Shown piece after piece: positions 37,775 to 46,693 of a stretch of DNA of 64,000 nt (positions are counted from its first letter, which is position 1; every line of letters begins with the position of its first letter). The translations under genes and the position numbers were made by a program. Location: the NCBI GenBank assembly GCA_963728965.1, contig CAVSMH010000001.1:496001-560000 (forward strand), read 5' to 3'. The notes under the pieces are model-generated. The model was not told the origin of the DNA. It did not search any database and saw nothing but the letters and a program-made list of their open reading frames with translations. The stretch comes from DASQZT01 sp963728965. GTDB taxonomy: Bacteria; Acidobacteriota; Terriglobia; Bryobacterales; Bryobacteraceae.

Positions 37775-39825
37775 ACTGAAAATTACCAGTCAGCACCTGC
37801 AGAGGGATGCTTACCTTTACATCCGCCAGTCCACGCCGCGCCAGGTATTGGAGAACACCGAGAGTACACAACGCCAGTACGCATTGCGTGATCGTGCCGT
37901 GCTGCTGGGGTGGCCCCTGGAACGTATCCACGTCCTCGACAGCGACCTCGGCAAGTCCGGTTCGCAGTCGGCTGGCCGGGACGGTTTTCAGCGGCTTGTC
38001 AGTGAGGTTGCTCTCGGTAAGGCGGGTATGGTGATGGGGCTTGAAGTGTCGCGACTGGCTCGGAACTCCGCCGATTGGCATCGCCTGATCGAGTTGTGTT
38101 CTCTCGCCGGCGCGCTGATTCTCGACGAAGACGGGATCTACGATCCAGCCAACTTCAACGACCGGCTCCTGCTCGGCTTAAAAGGGACCATGTCGGAAGC
38201 AGAGTTGCACTTCCTGAAGGCTCGGATGAGAGGTGGCGCGATCAACAAGGCACGACGGGGAGAGTTGGAGATGCGGCCACCGGTTGGTTTGGTCTACCGG
38301 GACGATGGAGTGCTGGTTCTTGATCCAGACGCCGAGGTACAAGCTGCCGTTCGATTGGTCTTCGAGACGTTCAACCGGACCGGCTCAGCCATGCAAACCG
38401 CGAAAGATATTTCACGAGCAAGGGCTGCGTTTCCCGCGTCGCATTCGCAAGGGGGTCGACAAAGGCGATTTACACTGGGTGAAGGCGGGGCATTCGAGGA
38501 TCATCCAGATACTTCACAACCCTCGCTACGCTGGGGCCTTCGTTTATGGACGCGTGCGCACCCGCCACCTCCCGGATGGCACGCACTGCACCATGAAGGT
38601 TCCGCAGTCTGAATGGCAGTTTGTGATTCCCGGCATTCACGCCGGCTACATCACCTGGGAGGAGTTTGAGACCAATCAAAAGCGCCTCGCCGAAAACGCC
38701 TCAGGCTTTGGAAAGGCGCGGAAGGCCGGCCCGGCACGCGAAGGACCCGCGCTTCTGCAGGGCCGCGTCATCTGCGGCGTCTGCGGGGAACGGATGGGGG
38801 TTCGGTACAGTATCGCCTACCGGCAGGTGGCTCCCAACTACGTCTGCCAGGAAGCATCCGTCCGGCGGGGAGAGAAGGTCTGCCAATTCGTGCCGGGCTG
38901 TGTTGTTGATCGGGCGATGAGCGACCTGTTGCTGGAACTGATGCGGCCGATGACTCTGGAAGTCGCCCTCGCGGTGCAGCAGGAAGTGGAGCTGCGAATT
39001 ACTGAAACCGACACTTTACGGCGAAAGCACGTGGATCGGGCGCAGTACGAGGCCGAACTGGCGCGGCGTCGCTATATGAAGGTCGACCCCGATAACCGTC
39101 TGGTGGCCGACAGTCTGGAGGCGGAGTGGAACAACAAGCTCCGTTCCTTGGCTGACGCACAGGAACAGTATGAGCAACAGACTCACAAACAAAGGCTGTT
39201 GATAGATTCGCAGACGCGCGAGCAGTTGCTCTCCCTGGCTGCGGATTTTCCGCGAGTATGGAATGACCCAGCCGTCGAATCCCGCGAGCGAAAACGCATT
39301 CTCCGGCTGCTCATCGAAGATGTGACGTTGATCAACGGCGAGATGATTCAGGTGCACGTGCGACTCCGCGGGGGCGCCACTCGCAGCCTCGCTTTGGCCA
39401 AACCCCTGCCGATCGCCCAGATCCGGAAGACGAAGCCGGGGGTGGTTGCCGAGATCGACTCTCTGCTGGATCACCACTGTGACCGCGAGGTCGCGGAGAT
39501 TTTGAATCGGCGAGGACGGCGGACGTGGCAGAATGAGCCGTTCAGCTTGAAGAAGATTGCGCATATCCGTCAGGCATTCAATCTGAAGTGTCGCTACAGC
39601 CGACTGCGAGCCAAGGGACTGCTCACCGCCAAGGAGATGAGCGATCAGCACGGCGTGACGACCACGACAATCAACCTCTGGGCAAGAGAGGGCCGACTGA
39701 AAAAGCACCGTTATGACAATGCTCGGCGCTGTCTCTACGAGCCGCTGAATAAGGGAGCTATCCTAAAGGGCCAGGGCGGCCGTCGGCCCAAACAGCCTGT
39801 TTTCACCTTTGCGCAAGCGGGATGA
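37767..39825 (+). pseudogene. Large serine recombinase, copy 1 (single frameshift)
   Basis: About 680 codons in two frames. The first (37767 to ~38405) is the catalytic resolvase domain: YIRQSTPRQVLENTES with the nucleophile Ser, GLEVSRLARNSADWHRLIEL and GTMSEAELHFLKARM. The second (to 39825) carries the recombinase domain (HNPRYAGAFVYGR), a zinc-ribbon (CGVCGERMGVRY, later C residues), a coiled-coil stretch and a C-terminal segment with MSDQHGVTTTTINLWAREG. One extra base near 38402-38412 (GCGAAAGATATTT) separates them. Large serine recombinases integrate and excise mobile elements. It is otherwise complete and ends in FTFAQAG. Confidence 0.85.
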
Positions 39826-39835
39826 GGTGCAGTAT

Positions 39836-40829
39836 GAAACGTAAGCCTTGTCGCGAGGCTTCATGCGACGCGCCGGGATCACCGCCACGCCATAGTGTGT
39901 GGCCATTTCCTCGTAGGTGCGGTTGAGATCCGGTTCGTAGCGGCAGGCGTGACGCCGGACTTCAAGTTGTCCGGGACCAGGATTTCCGGCGTGCCCCCGA
40001 TAAATTCAAAGACGCGCAGATGGGCGCCGATCCAGTCGGCAAGCCCCTGCGTCCAGGTGGCTTCGGCGTAGGTGTAGCTGCTGGCGCCGAGCACCGCGAC
40101 GAACACGGCGGCGGCGCGGACTTCGCGGGTGATCGGGTCGTGAATCGGGATCGTGTCGCCGGCCTACTAGTCGACAAACAGCTTTTCGCCGGCGCGATGT
40201 TCGTGACGGAGCACGACGTCCTGACGTTTGAGCCAACTGCGATACAGGCCGCAGTAGCGGCTGTAGCGGTAACCGTTGGGCTGCTGTTCGCGGTACTCCT
40301 GCCAAAGCAACTGCAGGGTCAAGTGCTTGTGGGTCTGTAGCTCGCGCCAGATCTCGGCGTAGTCTGGCTCGTCGGCCTTGCGCCAACTCGGCGCTGGGAT
40401 CGCGGAAGGCGCCAGTGCGGTTCTCAACCGGTCCTCATCCCAATCGGCGATGTCCGGCCACGTGAGTCCGGAAGCTGCCGCCATCCGCAAGTAGTCGGAG
40501 ACAGTAGCTTGGCCGATCTGACAACTCACGGCGATCTGCCGCTGGCTCAACCCGAGACCGGCTAGCCTCAGGACAGTTTTGATCTTATGCATGGACAACC
40601 TCTCTTGCGGCAACCGGGATCCTCCACCTTCAGGGTGGAGCCCGGTCACCGCTGGTTGTCCAGCGCCGCCAAGCCAGGTGCCTGGCGCGCCGTTCTTAAC
40701 CGACTGGCCGAGTGATCGGCATCAGTTTGGAACGGCGATCGCCATCACTTTGGAATGGTGATCGGCATGGGTTTGGAATCGCGATCGCCATCAGTTCGGA
40801 ACGCTGATCGGCATCGCTCGGAATACGCA
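39836..40829 (-). mobile_element. IS21-family remnant: element end plus broken istA
   Basis: The left end is at about 40829, marked by GGAATACGCA and five tandem 23-bp repeats. The transposase starts at 40592 (MHKIKTVLRLAGLGLSQRQI, an HTH) and is readable to KLFVD, where TAGTAG stop codons at about 40166-40171 replace the expected Tyr. It continues AAVFVAVLGASSYTYAEATW and LVPDNLKSGV, then shifts frame to YEPDLNRTYEEMATHYG. The catalytic Glu region, C-terminus and istB are missing; similarity ends near 39836 next to the recombinase gene. Confidence 0.75.
40712..40829. repeat. Five 23-bp direct repeats at the IS21 end
   Basis: Five consecutive units begin at 40712, 40735, 40758, 40781 and 40804. 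The core alternates between TGATCGGCAT and CGATCGCCAT, followed by TTGGAA or TCGGAA; the fifth ends in GGAATACGCA, the apparent element tip. Multiple terminal repeats are a feature of IS21-family ends and are thought to be IstA binding sites. Confidence 0.8.
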
Positions 40830-41690
40830 GTAAATGCCCAAACCGCGTAGGAAACTGCCCAAAGGGATCCACGCCCATGAGTCGGGCTCGTTGTACATCT
40901 GCTGCAAGAACGAGCACGGTAGTCGATGCGGCGCAGCGGCACGCGAAAAGCCCGCGGCCGCTGGTCCGGCAGATAGGACAGGATTCGCCGGACGAAGAAC
41001 GTTCCACCGCCCTCAGCGAGTTCTCCCGACATGACGCACTGTCCGAAACCGCCGTACGGAAAGAGCGCTGGAGCGTCGGAATTGATCAGCATGGCGTCAT
41101 AGCAGGATCGAAGTTCGGGATGCGCGAGCAGATTAAACGCACGTTCCGCTTTCTGTAGTTCGGCCTTGGCTGCGCCATCCGACTCAAGCTCGACGCGGCG
41201 CATCCGGTACGACGGTCGCAGGTCGGCAAGGGTGGTCGTCGGGAGCGTACGCAAGACTGCGTAGAGCGTGGGCTGATTGGTGCCGTCCTGATTGTGATCA
41301 GCGGCATAGAAATAGCTCCGTACCGCGCCATTGGGAATGTGCAGTGATGCAACGCCCAGACGACTGTCCATGACCTCGGCGCGCACGAAGGGTTCGCCGC
41401 GCCGGTCCGGTTTCGGCTGGGTGACATAGCCGATGCGGCCGAAATAGAGGTGGCGGGCTTTCCGGCGCAGGGGCGCTCTGGCCGGCCAGGTACTCTGCAA
41501 TCGGCGATCCGGCCGTGCTTGGGCGAATGTCATCGCCGACCCGCAAGAAGCTCGCGGGGACTCTTGGAATCAGAATGTCGCCGCCGTCGGTCAAGCATTG
41601 GGCGGTTTGACCCTCAATCCGGACAGACTTGACTCGACACGCCGGAGCGTTTTGATAAGACGGAGTAGCTGGCTGAGTTCCTTCTGACAT
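40830..41690 (-). pseudogene. Hypothetical protein gene, frameshifted
   Basis: The start at 41690 reads YQNAPACRVKSVRIEGQTAQ and VPASFLRVGDDIRPS. Near 41480 the sense moves to another frame (RKARHLYFGRIGYVTQPKPD, then a conserved-looking AKAELQKAERAFNLLAHPEL, resembling a J-domain-like helix pair, and YPGGFGQ-like FPYGGFGQCVMSGELAEGGG). A further shift near 41000 leads into AADVQRARLMGVDPFGQFPT and the IS21 end. I recognise no named family. It begins 10 nt after the zinc-ribbon gene on the same strand and may have formed an operon with it. Confidence 0.4.
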
Positions 41691-41700
41691 GCACCAAGTC

Positions 41701-42036
41701 TCAATTGATGAGGGCGTTCCCGGCGACCAGGACCGGCTCCTCAGTTAGGGCCTGCATGAGAGCCTCCGCGTCGCCAATCATGAGATCGAGTTCCGGATCG
41801 GGAGCGTAGGCGACGTCCGGCTCAGCTGAATCCTCCGAGCCAATAAGGTCCTTGGCACCCTGGACCGTTTCCGAAAACGCTGCGGAATCCTCGAGTACCG
41901 CGGCTAAGCCAATATCCCGCGTAAACCAGTTTGCATCGTTTGGGTCGGCGCCACATGCCGGGCAAACCGGCTCAGAAGGATTGTCGGGATCGAGCCTGAA
42001 TCCACACTGCTGACAGAAATGGTTTGTCGGTTTCAT
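41701..42036 (-). CDS. Small zinc-ribbon protein
   Basis: Encodes 111 aa. Two CxxC pairs (CQQCGF at residues 8-11 and CPACGA about 16 residues later) form a zinc ribbon. The rest is acidic (EDSAEPDVAYAPDPELDLMIGD) and probably helical. There is no enzymatic motif. It could be a regulator or a partner of the broken hypothetical protein encoded next. It is divergent from the small Cys protein at 42162. Confidence 0.55.
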   Translation of the reverse strand: MKPTNHFCQQCGFRLDPDNPSEPVCPACGADPNDANWFTRDIGLAAVLEDSAAFSETVQGAKDLIGSEDSAEPDVAYAPDPELDLMIGDAEALMQALTEEPVLVAGNALIN

Positions 42037-42161
42037 CGCTGCCCCAGTCTAAGGCGACATTTGGATTTGCGCCCAAAAGTGGCAGTGGCGATTTGGACGT
42101 TGCTTGCCGCCCGGCGACCAGCCTTTCGCTGCAAGGCATTGATGTTAAAGGAGAAATGCAT

Positions 42162-42389
42162 ATGGCCTGTCCGGACTGTGCTGGGGACTTCCGGTTTGAG
42201 ACTTCAGTTGAAACGCACGGCCTTGACTGCGGACCGTACGAGACGTTCCACGAAGAATTCATCGTCTGCCGAGCGTGCGGCGGTCGGTTCGACCTCCGCG
42301 ACTGGGATGGCGCGCCGGAAGAGGTGCCTTCGCTCTGGGAAGCAGAGGATACCCCAGCAAGGTTGCCCATCCAGCGATCTGCCCTCTGA
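42162..42389 (+). CDS. Small CxxC zinc-ribbon-like protein
   Basis: Encodes 75 aa from an ATG with GGAG about 8 nt upstream; an ATG two codons earlier is too close to that site. Two CxxC motifs (CPDCAG and CRACGG, ~30 residues apart) suggest one zinc site. The tail is acidic and Trp containing (DWDGAPEEVPSLWEAED). Function unknown. It precedes the interrupted DNA ligase gene by ~70 nt. Confidence 0.55.
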   Translation: MACPDCAGDFRFETSVETHGLDCGPYETFHEEFIVCRACGGRFDLRDWDGAPEEVPSLWEAEDTPARLPIQRSAL

Positions 42390-43250
42390 ATCGCGATGAC
42401 TGCGCCGGATTCAGTGGCCCGAAATCCCAGACCAGGGCGGTTGGGGGAAACTGGTTCGTAGATGCCAGGCGTGAAGGTCAAAGCCCACTTCATCGAACCA
42501 ATGCTCTTGCAGCCCACTGGGAACCTGCCTCAGATCGGCTCGTGGATTTACGAACTTAAGCTCGATGGCTACCGCTGCGTGGTGATTAAGAGCGGCGGTC
42601 GGGTCCAACTCCGATCGCGCAACGGCAAGGATTTCAACGGCAGGTACCCGGCTATCGTAAAGGCGCTGGCTGCGATGCCCGATGAAACTGTAATCGACGG
42701 TGAGATCGTGGCTCTGGATGAATCGGGCAAGCCATCATTCACCGCGCTGCAGAACTTCGGCTCCGGCATGGTAGGAGTGTACTATTACGTATTCGACATG
42801 ATGATCCTCGCCGGCGGCGATGTCATGAACGAGCCGCTGAACGTGCGCCGCAAATTGCTGCAAGAGCGCGTGTTGGTGAAGTTGCGTGAGCCGATCCGCG
42901 AATCGCCCGAGCTGAACGCGGGCCTGCCAGACTTGATCCGCTCCGTGAAGGAACATGGCCTGGAGGGCCTGGTGGCGAAAAGGTGTGACAGCCGCTACGA
43001 GCCCGGCCAACGCTCGGGCGCCTGGCAGAAGATGCGGGTCAACCAGGGGCAGGTCTTCGTGATCGCTGGATACACCCTGTCACCCAAGAACTTCGACGCC
43101 ATCGTGTTCGGCTACTACGACAGCGGGAAGCTCATGTACGCCGGGCGCACCCGCAATGGGTTCACGCCCTCAATGCGCGACCAGCTATTCAAGCGCTTCA
43201 ATGCCCTGGCGACGGAGAAGTGCCCTTTTGCGAACCTCCCTGAAGCTAGT

Positions 43251-44391
43251 GTGGTGTCCAACAAATAACTGGACAGACGGTCCTGCTCAAGGTTATGCTG
43301 GGACATGGCGTTGTCTGGCGTTCTTTCCGCGTCCGAGCGGCAGCAGATTCAGCAATGGGTGGCAGCCCATGGCACCCCTCAGCAAGTCGCCTTGCGCTGC
43401 CGGATTGTACTGGCTGCCGCGGACGGACAATCCGACGTGGCCATTGCTCAGCAGCTGCTCATCAACCGAAAGACCGTCATCTTGTGGCGCCAGCGTTTCT
43501 CCGAGCAGCGCTTGGATGGACTATGGGAGATTGCGCCAGGACGCGGACGCAAACCGAACTACGACACTGATAAGATCGCCGCCATCGTGGACGCAACCCT
43601 GCAGACCAAACCCGAAGGCATGACGCATTGGAGCTGCCGCTCCATGGCCCAAAGTCAGGGCGTGAGTAAGTCCACGATCAACAACATCTGGCAGGCCCAC
43701 CAGCTGAAGCCCCACCGGGTGAAGACATTCAAGCTGTCGCGGGACCCGAAGTTCCTCGAGAAAATGACCGACGTGATCGGGTTGTATTTGAACCCGCCCG
43801 AGCAGGCCATTGTGTTGTGTGTTGATGAGAAGAGTCAAATCCAGGCGCTGGATCGCACTCAGCCCGGGTTGCCGATTAAGAAGGGCCGCTGTGGGACCAT
43901 GACCCACGACTACTAGCGCAACGGCACGACGACTCTATTCGCCGCCCTGGAGGTCTTGCAAGGGAAGGTGATCGGCCAATGCCATCAGCGCCATCGCCAT
44001 CAGGAGTTTCTCAAGTTCCTGCGCACCCTGGACCAGGAGTTCCCTGGTGAGACCCCGCTCCATCTCGTCATGGACAATTACGGAACTCACAAGCACGAGA
44101 AGGTGCGGAACTGGCTGAAGCGTCACCCACGCTTCGTACTCCACTTCGTTCCCACCAGTTCCAGTTGGCTGAACCTGGTCGAGCGCTGGTTCGGGCACTT
44201 GGATCAGAAGGCGATCCGACGGGGCGTGTTTCGAAGCGTGGGGGATCTGAAAGCATCCATCGACGCATTCCTCACGGTGTGGAACAAAGATCCGAAGCCG
44301 TTCGTCTGGGCCGCGACGGTAGAATCCATCACCGAGAAACTCTCCCGTTGCCGACGGACGCTGGAGAAGATCCAACCCGGCTGGGCGGACA
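43251..44391 (+). mobile_element. IS630-family element inside the ligase gene
   Basis: Similarity to the ligase breaks off near 43250 and resumes near 44392. Between these points is an IS630-type transposase. The left end may begin at TAGTGTGGTGTCC (IS630 elements insert at TA), but I find no clear matching right end, and the transposase frame runs on to 44408 in ligase sequence. The right end therefore seems deleted, and the boundaries are approximate. Confidence 0.7.
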
Positions 44392-44408
44392 GTGGGGCGA
44401 GGGGCTGA
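43305..44408 (+). pseudogene. IS630 transposase with one in-frame TAG
   Basis: 367 codons. The N-terminal part carries two HTH regions (NRKTVILWRQRF, VSKSTINNIWQ). Catalytic residues are all present: Asp in VLCVDEKSQ, Asp in LVMDNYGTHKH and Glu in SWLNLVERWF. A single TAG at 43914-43916 interrupts THDY-RNGTTTLFAALEVL, where related transposases have Lys; AAG to TAG is one base change. Downstream sequence is in the same frame and undamaged, so the mutation is probably recent. Confidence 0.85.
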
Positions 44409-44537
44409 CTGCCGAGAAAATGAAGGCATGCCATTGGCTGACCCCCGTGCTGGTGGGGCAGTTCGAATTCGTCGAATGGACGCCTGACGGGGAAGCGGCG
44501 TCGCACTACACGCGTTCGTCGAATAGAACCACAAAAG

Positions 44538-44783
44538 TTTCGGATCACGCATCCGTTTCACCCGCTTAACGGTCGTGAGTTTGAGGCCCTCTCCCGCAAA
44601 GAATATAGCGGCGAGCACCGAGTGTGCTTTGTCGACAAGAAAGGCCGCCAGTGCGAGATTCCTCTGGGGTGGACCGACCTCGCGCCGGAAGACGCTCTCA
44701 CCACATTGTCCGCGGGCAAGAGCTGGTTCCGGGCCGCAGATCTACTTGACCTCATGCGCCTGATAGAGAGTCTGCGGCGATGA
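44538..44783 (+). CDS. DUF5372-like small protein, 5' end undefined
   Basis: 81 codons are readable: FRITHPFHPLNGREFEALSR, then VCFVDKKGRQCEIPLGWTDL and SWFRAADLLDLMRLIESLRR to a TGA. This pattern (FxITHPFHPLxGxEFE and GWTD) is the DUF5372 type as I recall it, often found beside large serine recombinases. No ATG, GTG or TTG with a ribosome binding site lies close upstream; the frame runs back into the ligase remnant, so the 5' end may be truncated. It may be the first gene of recombinase cassette 2. Confidence 0.5.
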   Translation, partial: FRITHPFHPLNGREFEALSRKEYSGEHRVCFVDKKGRQCEIPLGWTDLAPEDALTTLSAGKSWFRAADLLDLMRLIESLRR

Positions 44784-44912
44784 GGTGTAAGGCAAATTTC
44801 GTCTATGCCGTCAAAGAAATTATGCCGCAGTCATTGCTTATCGCCAACGCTGTATGCGATCAAATTCGCCTAAAACACTCGAATATCAGCTGCAAATTGC
44901 TCGCAAAAAATC

Positions 44913-44940
44913 TTGACACCGCAGGCATATTGTACATAAT
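44913..44940 (+). promoter_or_regulatory. Likely sigma-70 promoter of recombinase cassette 2
   Basis: TTGACA (44913-44918) and CATAAT (44935-44940) are separated by 16 bp in a short AT-rich stretch, ahead of the HTH gene at 44982. The bases around the -10 (TATTGTACATAAT) form an imperfect palindrome that could be an operator. The rest of 44784-44981 holds nothing else I can support. Confidence 0.55.
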
Positions 44941-44981
44941 TGTATGGACACACGATATCCGAGATTTCGGAGCTTCGGCCG

Positions 44982-45449
44982 ATGCCCGACGACCCAAGGA
45001 GAAGATCCAAGCGCGACGCCCTAAAGCGGCACGGCACCCTCAATCCCGATCCCGACGTGGTAAAAGATCCACTCTTCCAAACCGGCGAATTCTTCGATCC
45101 CGCCGATCTCGTGCAAGTCAAGTACGAGATGCTTCGTCGCGTAAGAGTGGACAAGCACCCAGTCAGCCAGTCCGCTTCGGCATTCGGCTTCTCCCGTCCA
45201 ACCTACTATCAGGCGGAAGCCGATTTTCAGCGCGATGGCTTGATGGGGTTGTTGCCCGAAAAACGCGGACCTCGCCAAGGCCACAAGCTCACGTCAGACG
45301 TTCTGGACTTCGCTGCCCAACTCCGTGCAAGCGATCCGTCCGTCCGCCCTCCGGCTTTGGCCGCAGCCATTCAGAAGCGGTTCGCCATAACGGCTCACCC
45401 GCGCAGCATAGAACGCGCGTTGGGCCGCCAGGAAAAAAAACGCCGCTGA
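44982..45449 (+). CDS. Helix-turn-helix protein of recombinase cassette, copy 2
   Basis: Encodes 155 aa starting MPDDPRRRSKRDALKRHGTLN, aligned with the start of copy 1. An HTH is visible in SASAFGFSRPTYYQAEADF, followed by LMGLLPEKRGPRQGHKL and a second helical region with a basic end (RSIERALGRQEKKRR). It probably binds DNA. It overlaps the next gene by a CTGA junction and is the intact version of the frameshifted gene at 37011. The family name is unknown to me. Confidence 0.7.
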   Translation: MPDDPRRRSKRDALKRHGTLNPDPDVVKDPLFQTGEFFDPADLVQVKYEMLRRVRVDKHPVSQSASAFGFSRPTYYQAEADFQRDGLMGLLPEKRGPRQGHKLTSDVLDFAAQLRASDPSVRPPALAAAIQKRFAITAHPRSIERALGRQEKKRR

Positions 45450-45745
45450 ATCCGGCGAACGGCGCGCGGAATACTGCGGCGCCGCAAGCGCTGATCTCTG
45501 CTTACGAAGAGCTGCGAGAGCGAGCCGCTGGCTCTTCGAGTTCTGGGCGCTTAGGCATGGCCTTCTTTCTTGGCCAGGGAATGGTGGCATGGATGCAGGC
45601 ATGCTCCTGGGTCGCCTCCACTACTCCCGACAACTTGCGCCGGTGTCCAACCGTTAGCGGCCCTTTGCCGAATGACCTCCGCAGTGAGGTCGTGCTGGTA
45701 TTGGCAGCAATGGCCCTCAACCAGGCGCCGGAGGTCCATCCATGA
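45448..45745 (+). CDS. Small protein of recombinase cassette, copy 2
   Basis: About 97 codons between the HTH gene and the recombinase gene, starting at or near a CTG that overlaps the HTH stop (CTGA); no standard start is better placed. The middle (GMAFFLGQGMVAWMQACSWV) is hydrophobic and aligns with the first copy; the C-terminus (SEVVLVLAAMALNQAPEVHP) ends in an ATGA overlap with the recombinase start. The gene order and overlaps argue that it is real. Function unknown; a recombination directionality or accessory factor is one idea. Confidence 0.5.
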
Positions 45746-46618
45746 GCGTCGAAACAAGCCAGAAGGTGACTGCCAGTCAACTCAAGCGCAGCGCATTTCT
45801 GTACGTCCGCCAATCCACTCCGCGCCAGGTTTTGGAGCATACCGAGAGTACCGCCCGCCAATATGCGCTCCGGAAACGCGCCGTCGCCCTCGGCTGGCAG
45901 GATGATCAAGTCATCACCATCGATAGTGACCTGGGCCAATCCGGGGCGTCCTCTGTGGATCGAAAAGGCTTTCAAAAGCTGGTGATGGACGTAAGCATGG
46001 GCCGGGCCGGTATCGTCCTGGGCCTGGAAGTGTCGCGCCTTGCGCGAAACTCGACAGACTGGCACCGCCTGCTGGAGATCTGTGCCCTCACGGATACTCT
46101 AATACTGGACGAGGACGGCATTTGTCACCCCGGCGATTTCAATGATCGCCTGCTGCTGGGCTTGAAAGGAAACAATGAGCGAAGCAGAACTCCACCTCAT
46201 CCGCGCGAGGATGCGCGGCGGGGTGCTCAACAAGGCCAAGCGAGGCGAACTGGAGACGCCGCTGCCGTTTGGCTTCGCCTACGACGATGAAGGCCGGGTT
46301 GTGCTGGATCCTGATCAGCAAGTTCAGCAGGCCATCCGATCCGTATTCGAAACGTTTTCGCCGAGTGGGTTCGGCACTCAGCGTGGCAAAGCACTTTCGC
46401 GAGCACGGCTTGCGGTTTCCGCGCTTGGTTCGCCAGCCTGGGTGTCCCGTGGAAGTCGGCTGGGGAGACCTGGAGCATAACAGGGTTACACGCATCCTTC
46501 GCAATCCACGGTACGCCGGCGCTTTCTTCTACGGGCGCACGCGTTTTCACAAGAAGATCGACGGCGGAGGCCGCGTTCAGCGTTTGCCCCGACAAGAATG
46601 GCACACGTTGATACGTGA
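45742..46618 (+). pseudogene. Large serine recombinase, copy 2, frameshifted and truncated
   Basis: Begins with YVRQSTPRQVLEHTESTARQ (nucleophile Ser) and GLEVSRLARNSTDWHRLLEI. An extra A near 46170 (GGAAACAATG) moves the frame to MSEAELHLIRARMRGG, and an extra T near 46353-46356 (ACGTTTTCG) moves it to VGSALSVAKHFREHGLRFPR. Similarity to copy 1 ends after RLPRQEWHTLIRE, at the left end of the IS66 element. The zinc-ribbon and C-terminal half are gone. Confidence 0.8.
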
Positions 46619-46693
46619 GTTTTCGGCAAACGTGCGTGCGGCCAGCTAGGCTGGCCTGTTAAGTTCATTCAGTCGCCCAGGAGGCGGCTGATT

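Larger units (their letters stand above)
42462..44525 (+). pseudogene. ATP-dependent DNA ligase (NHEJ LigD/LigC type), split by IS630
   Basis: The N-terminal part (42462 to ~43250) has the nucleotidyl-transfer motif ELKLDGYR with the adenylated Lys at residue 33, motif III-like VIDGEIVALDESG, motif IV EGLVAKRCDSRYEPG and motif V AWQKMRV, then the start of the OB fold (YAGRTRNGF). The IS630 element follows. The rest of the OB fold resumes at about 44392 with WGEGLTAEKMKACHWLTPV and FEFVEWTPDG, ending in a decayed tail near 44525. Such stand-alone ligases seal double-strand breaks, normally with Ku; no ku gene is present here. The insertion should inactivate it. Confidence 0.8.

Noticed and set aside
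40712..40829. 23-bp repeats as a CRISPR array
   Set aside because: The units are contiguous without spacers and lie at an IS21 tip.
43914..43916. In-frame TAG in the IS630 transposase and TAGTAG in the IS21 istA as signs of stop-codon recoding
   Set aside because: Both genes lie in decayed elements, and the backbone genes show no sign of recoded TAG; simple nonsense mutations explain both.
44780..45745. Single 321-codon frame covering the cassette 2 promoter, HTH gene and small gene
   Set aside because: It reads the HTH region in a wrong frame; only its last ~97 codons align with the corresponding region of cassette 1.
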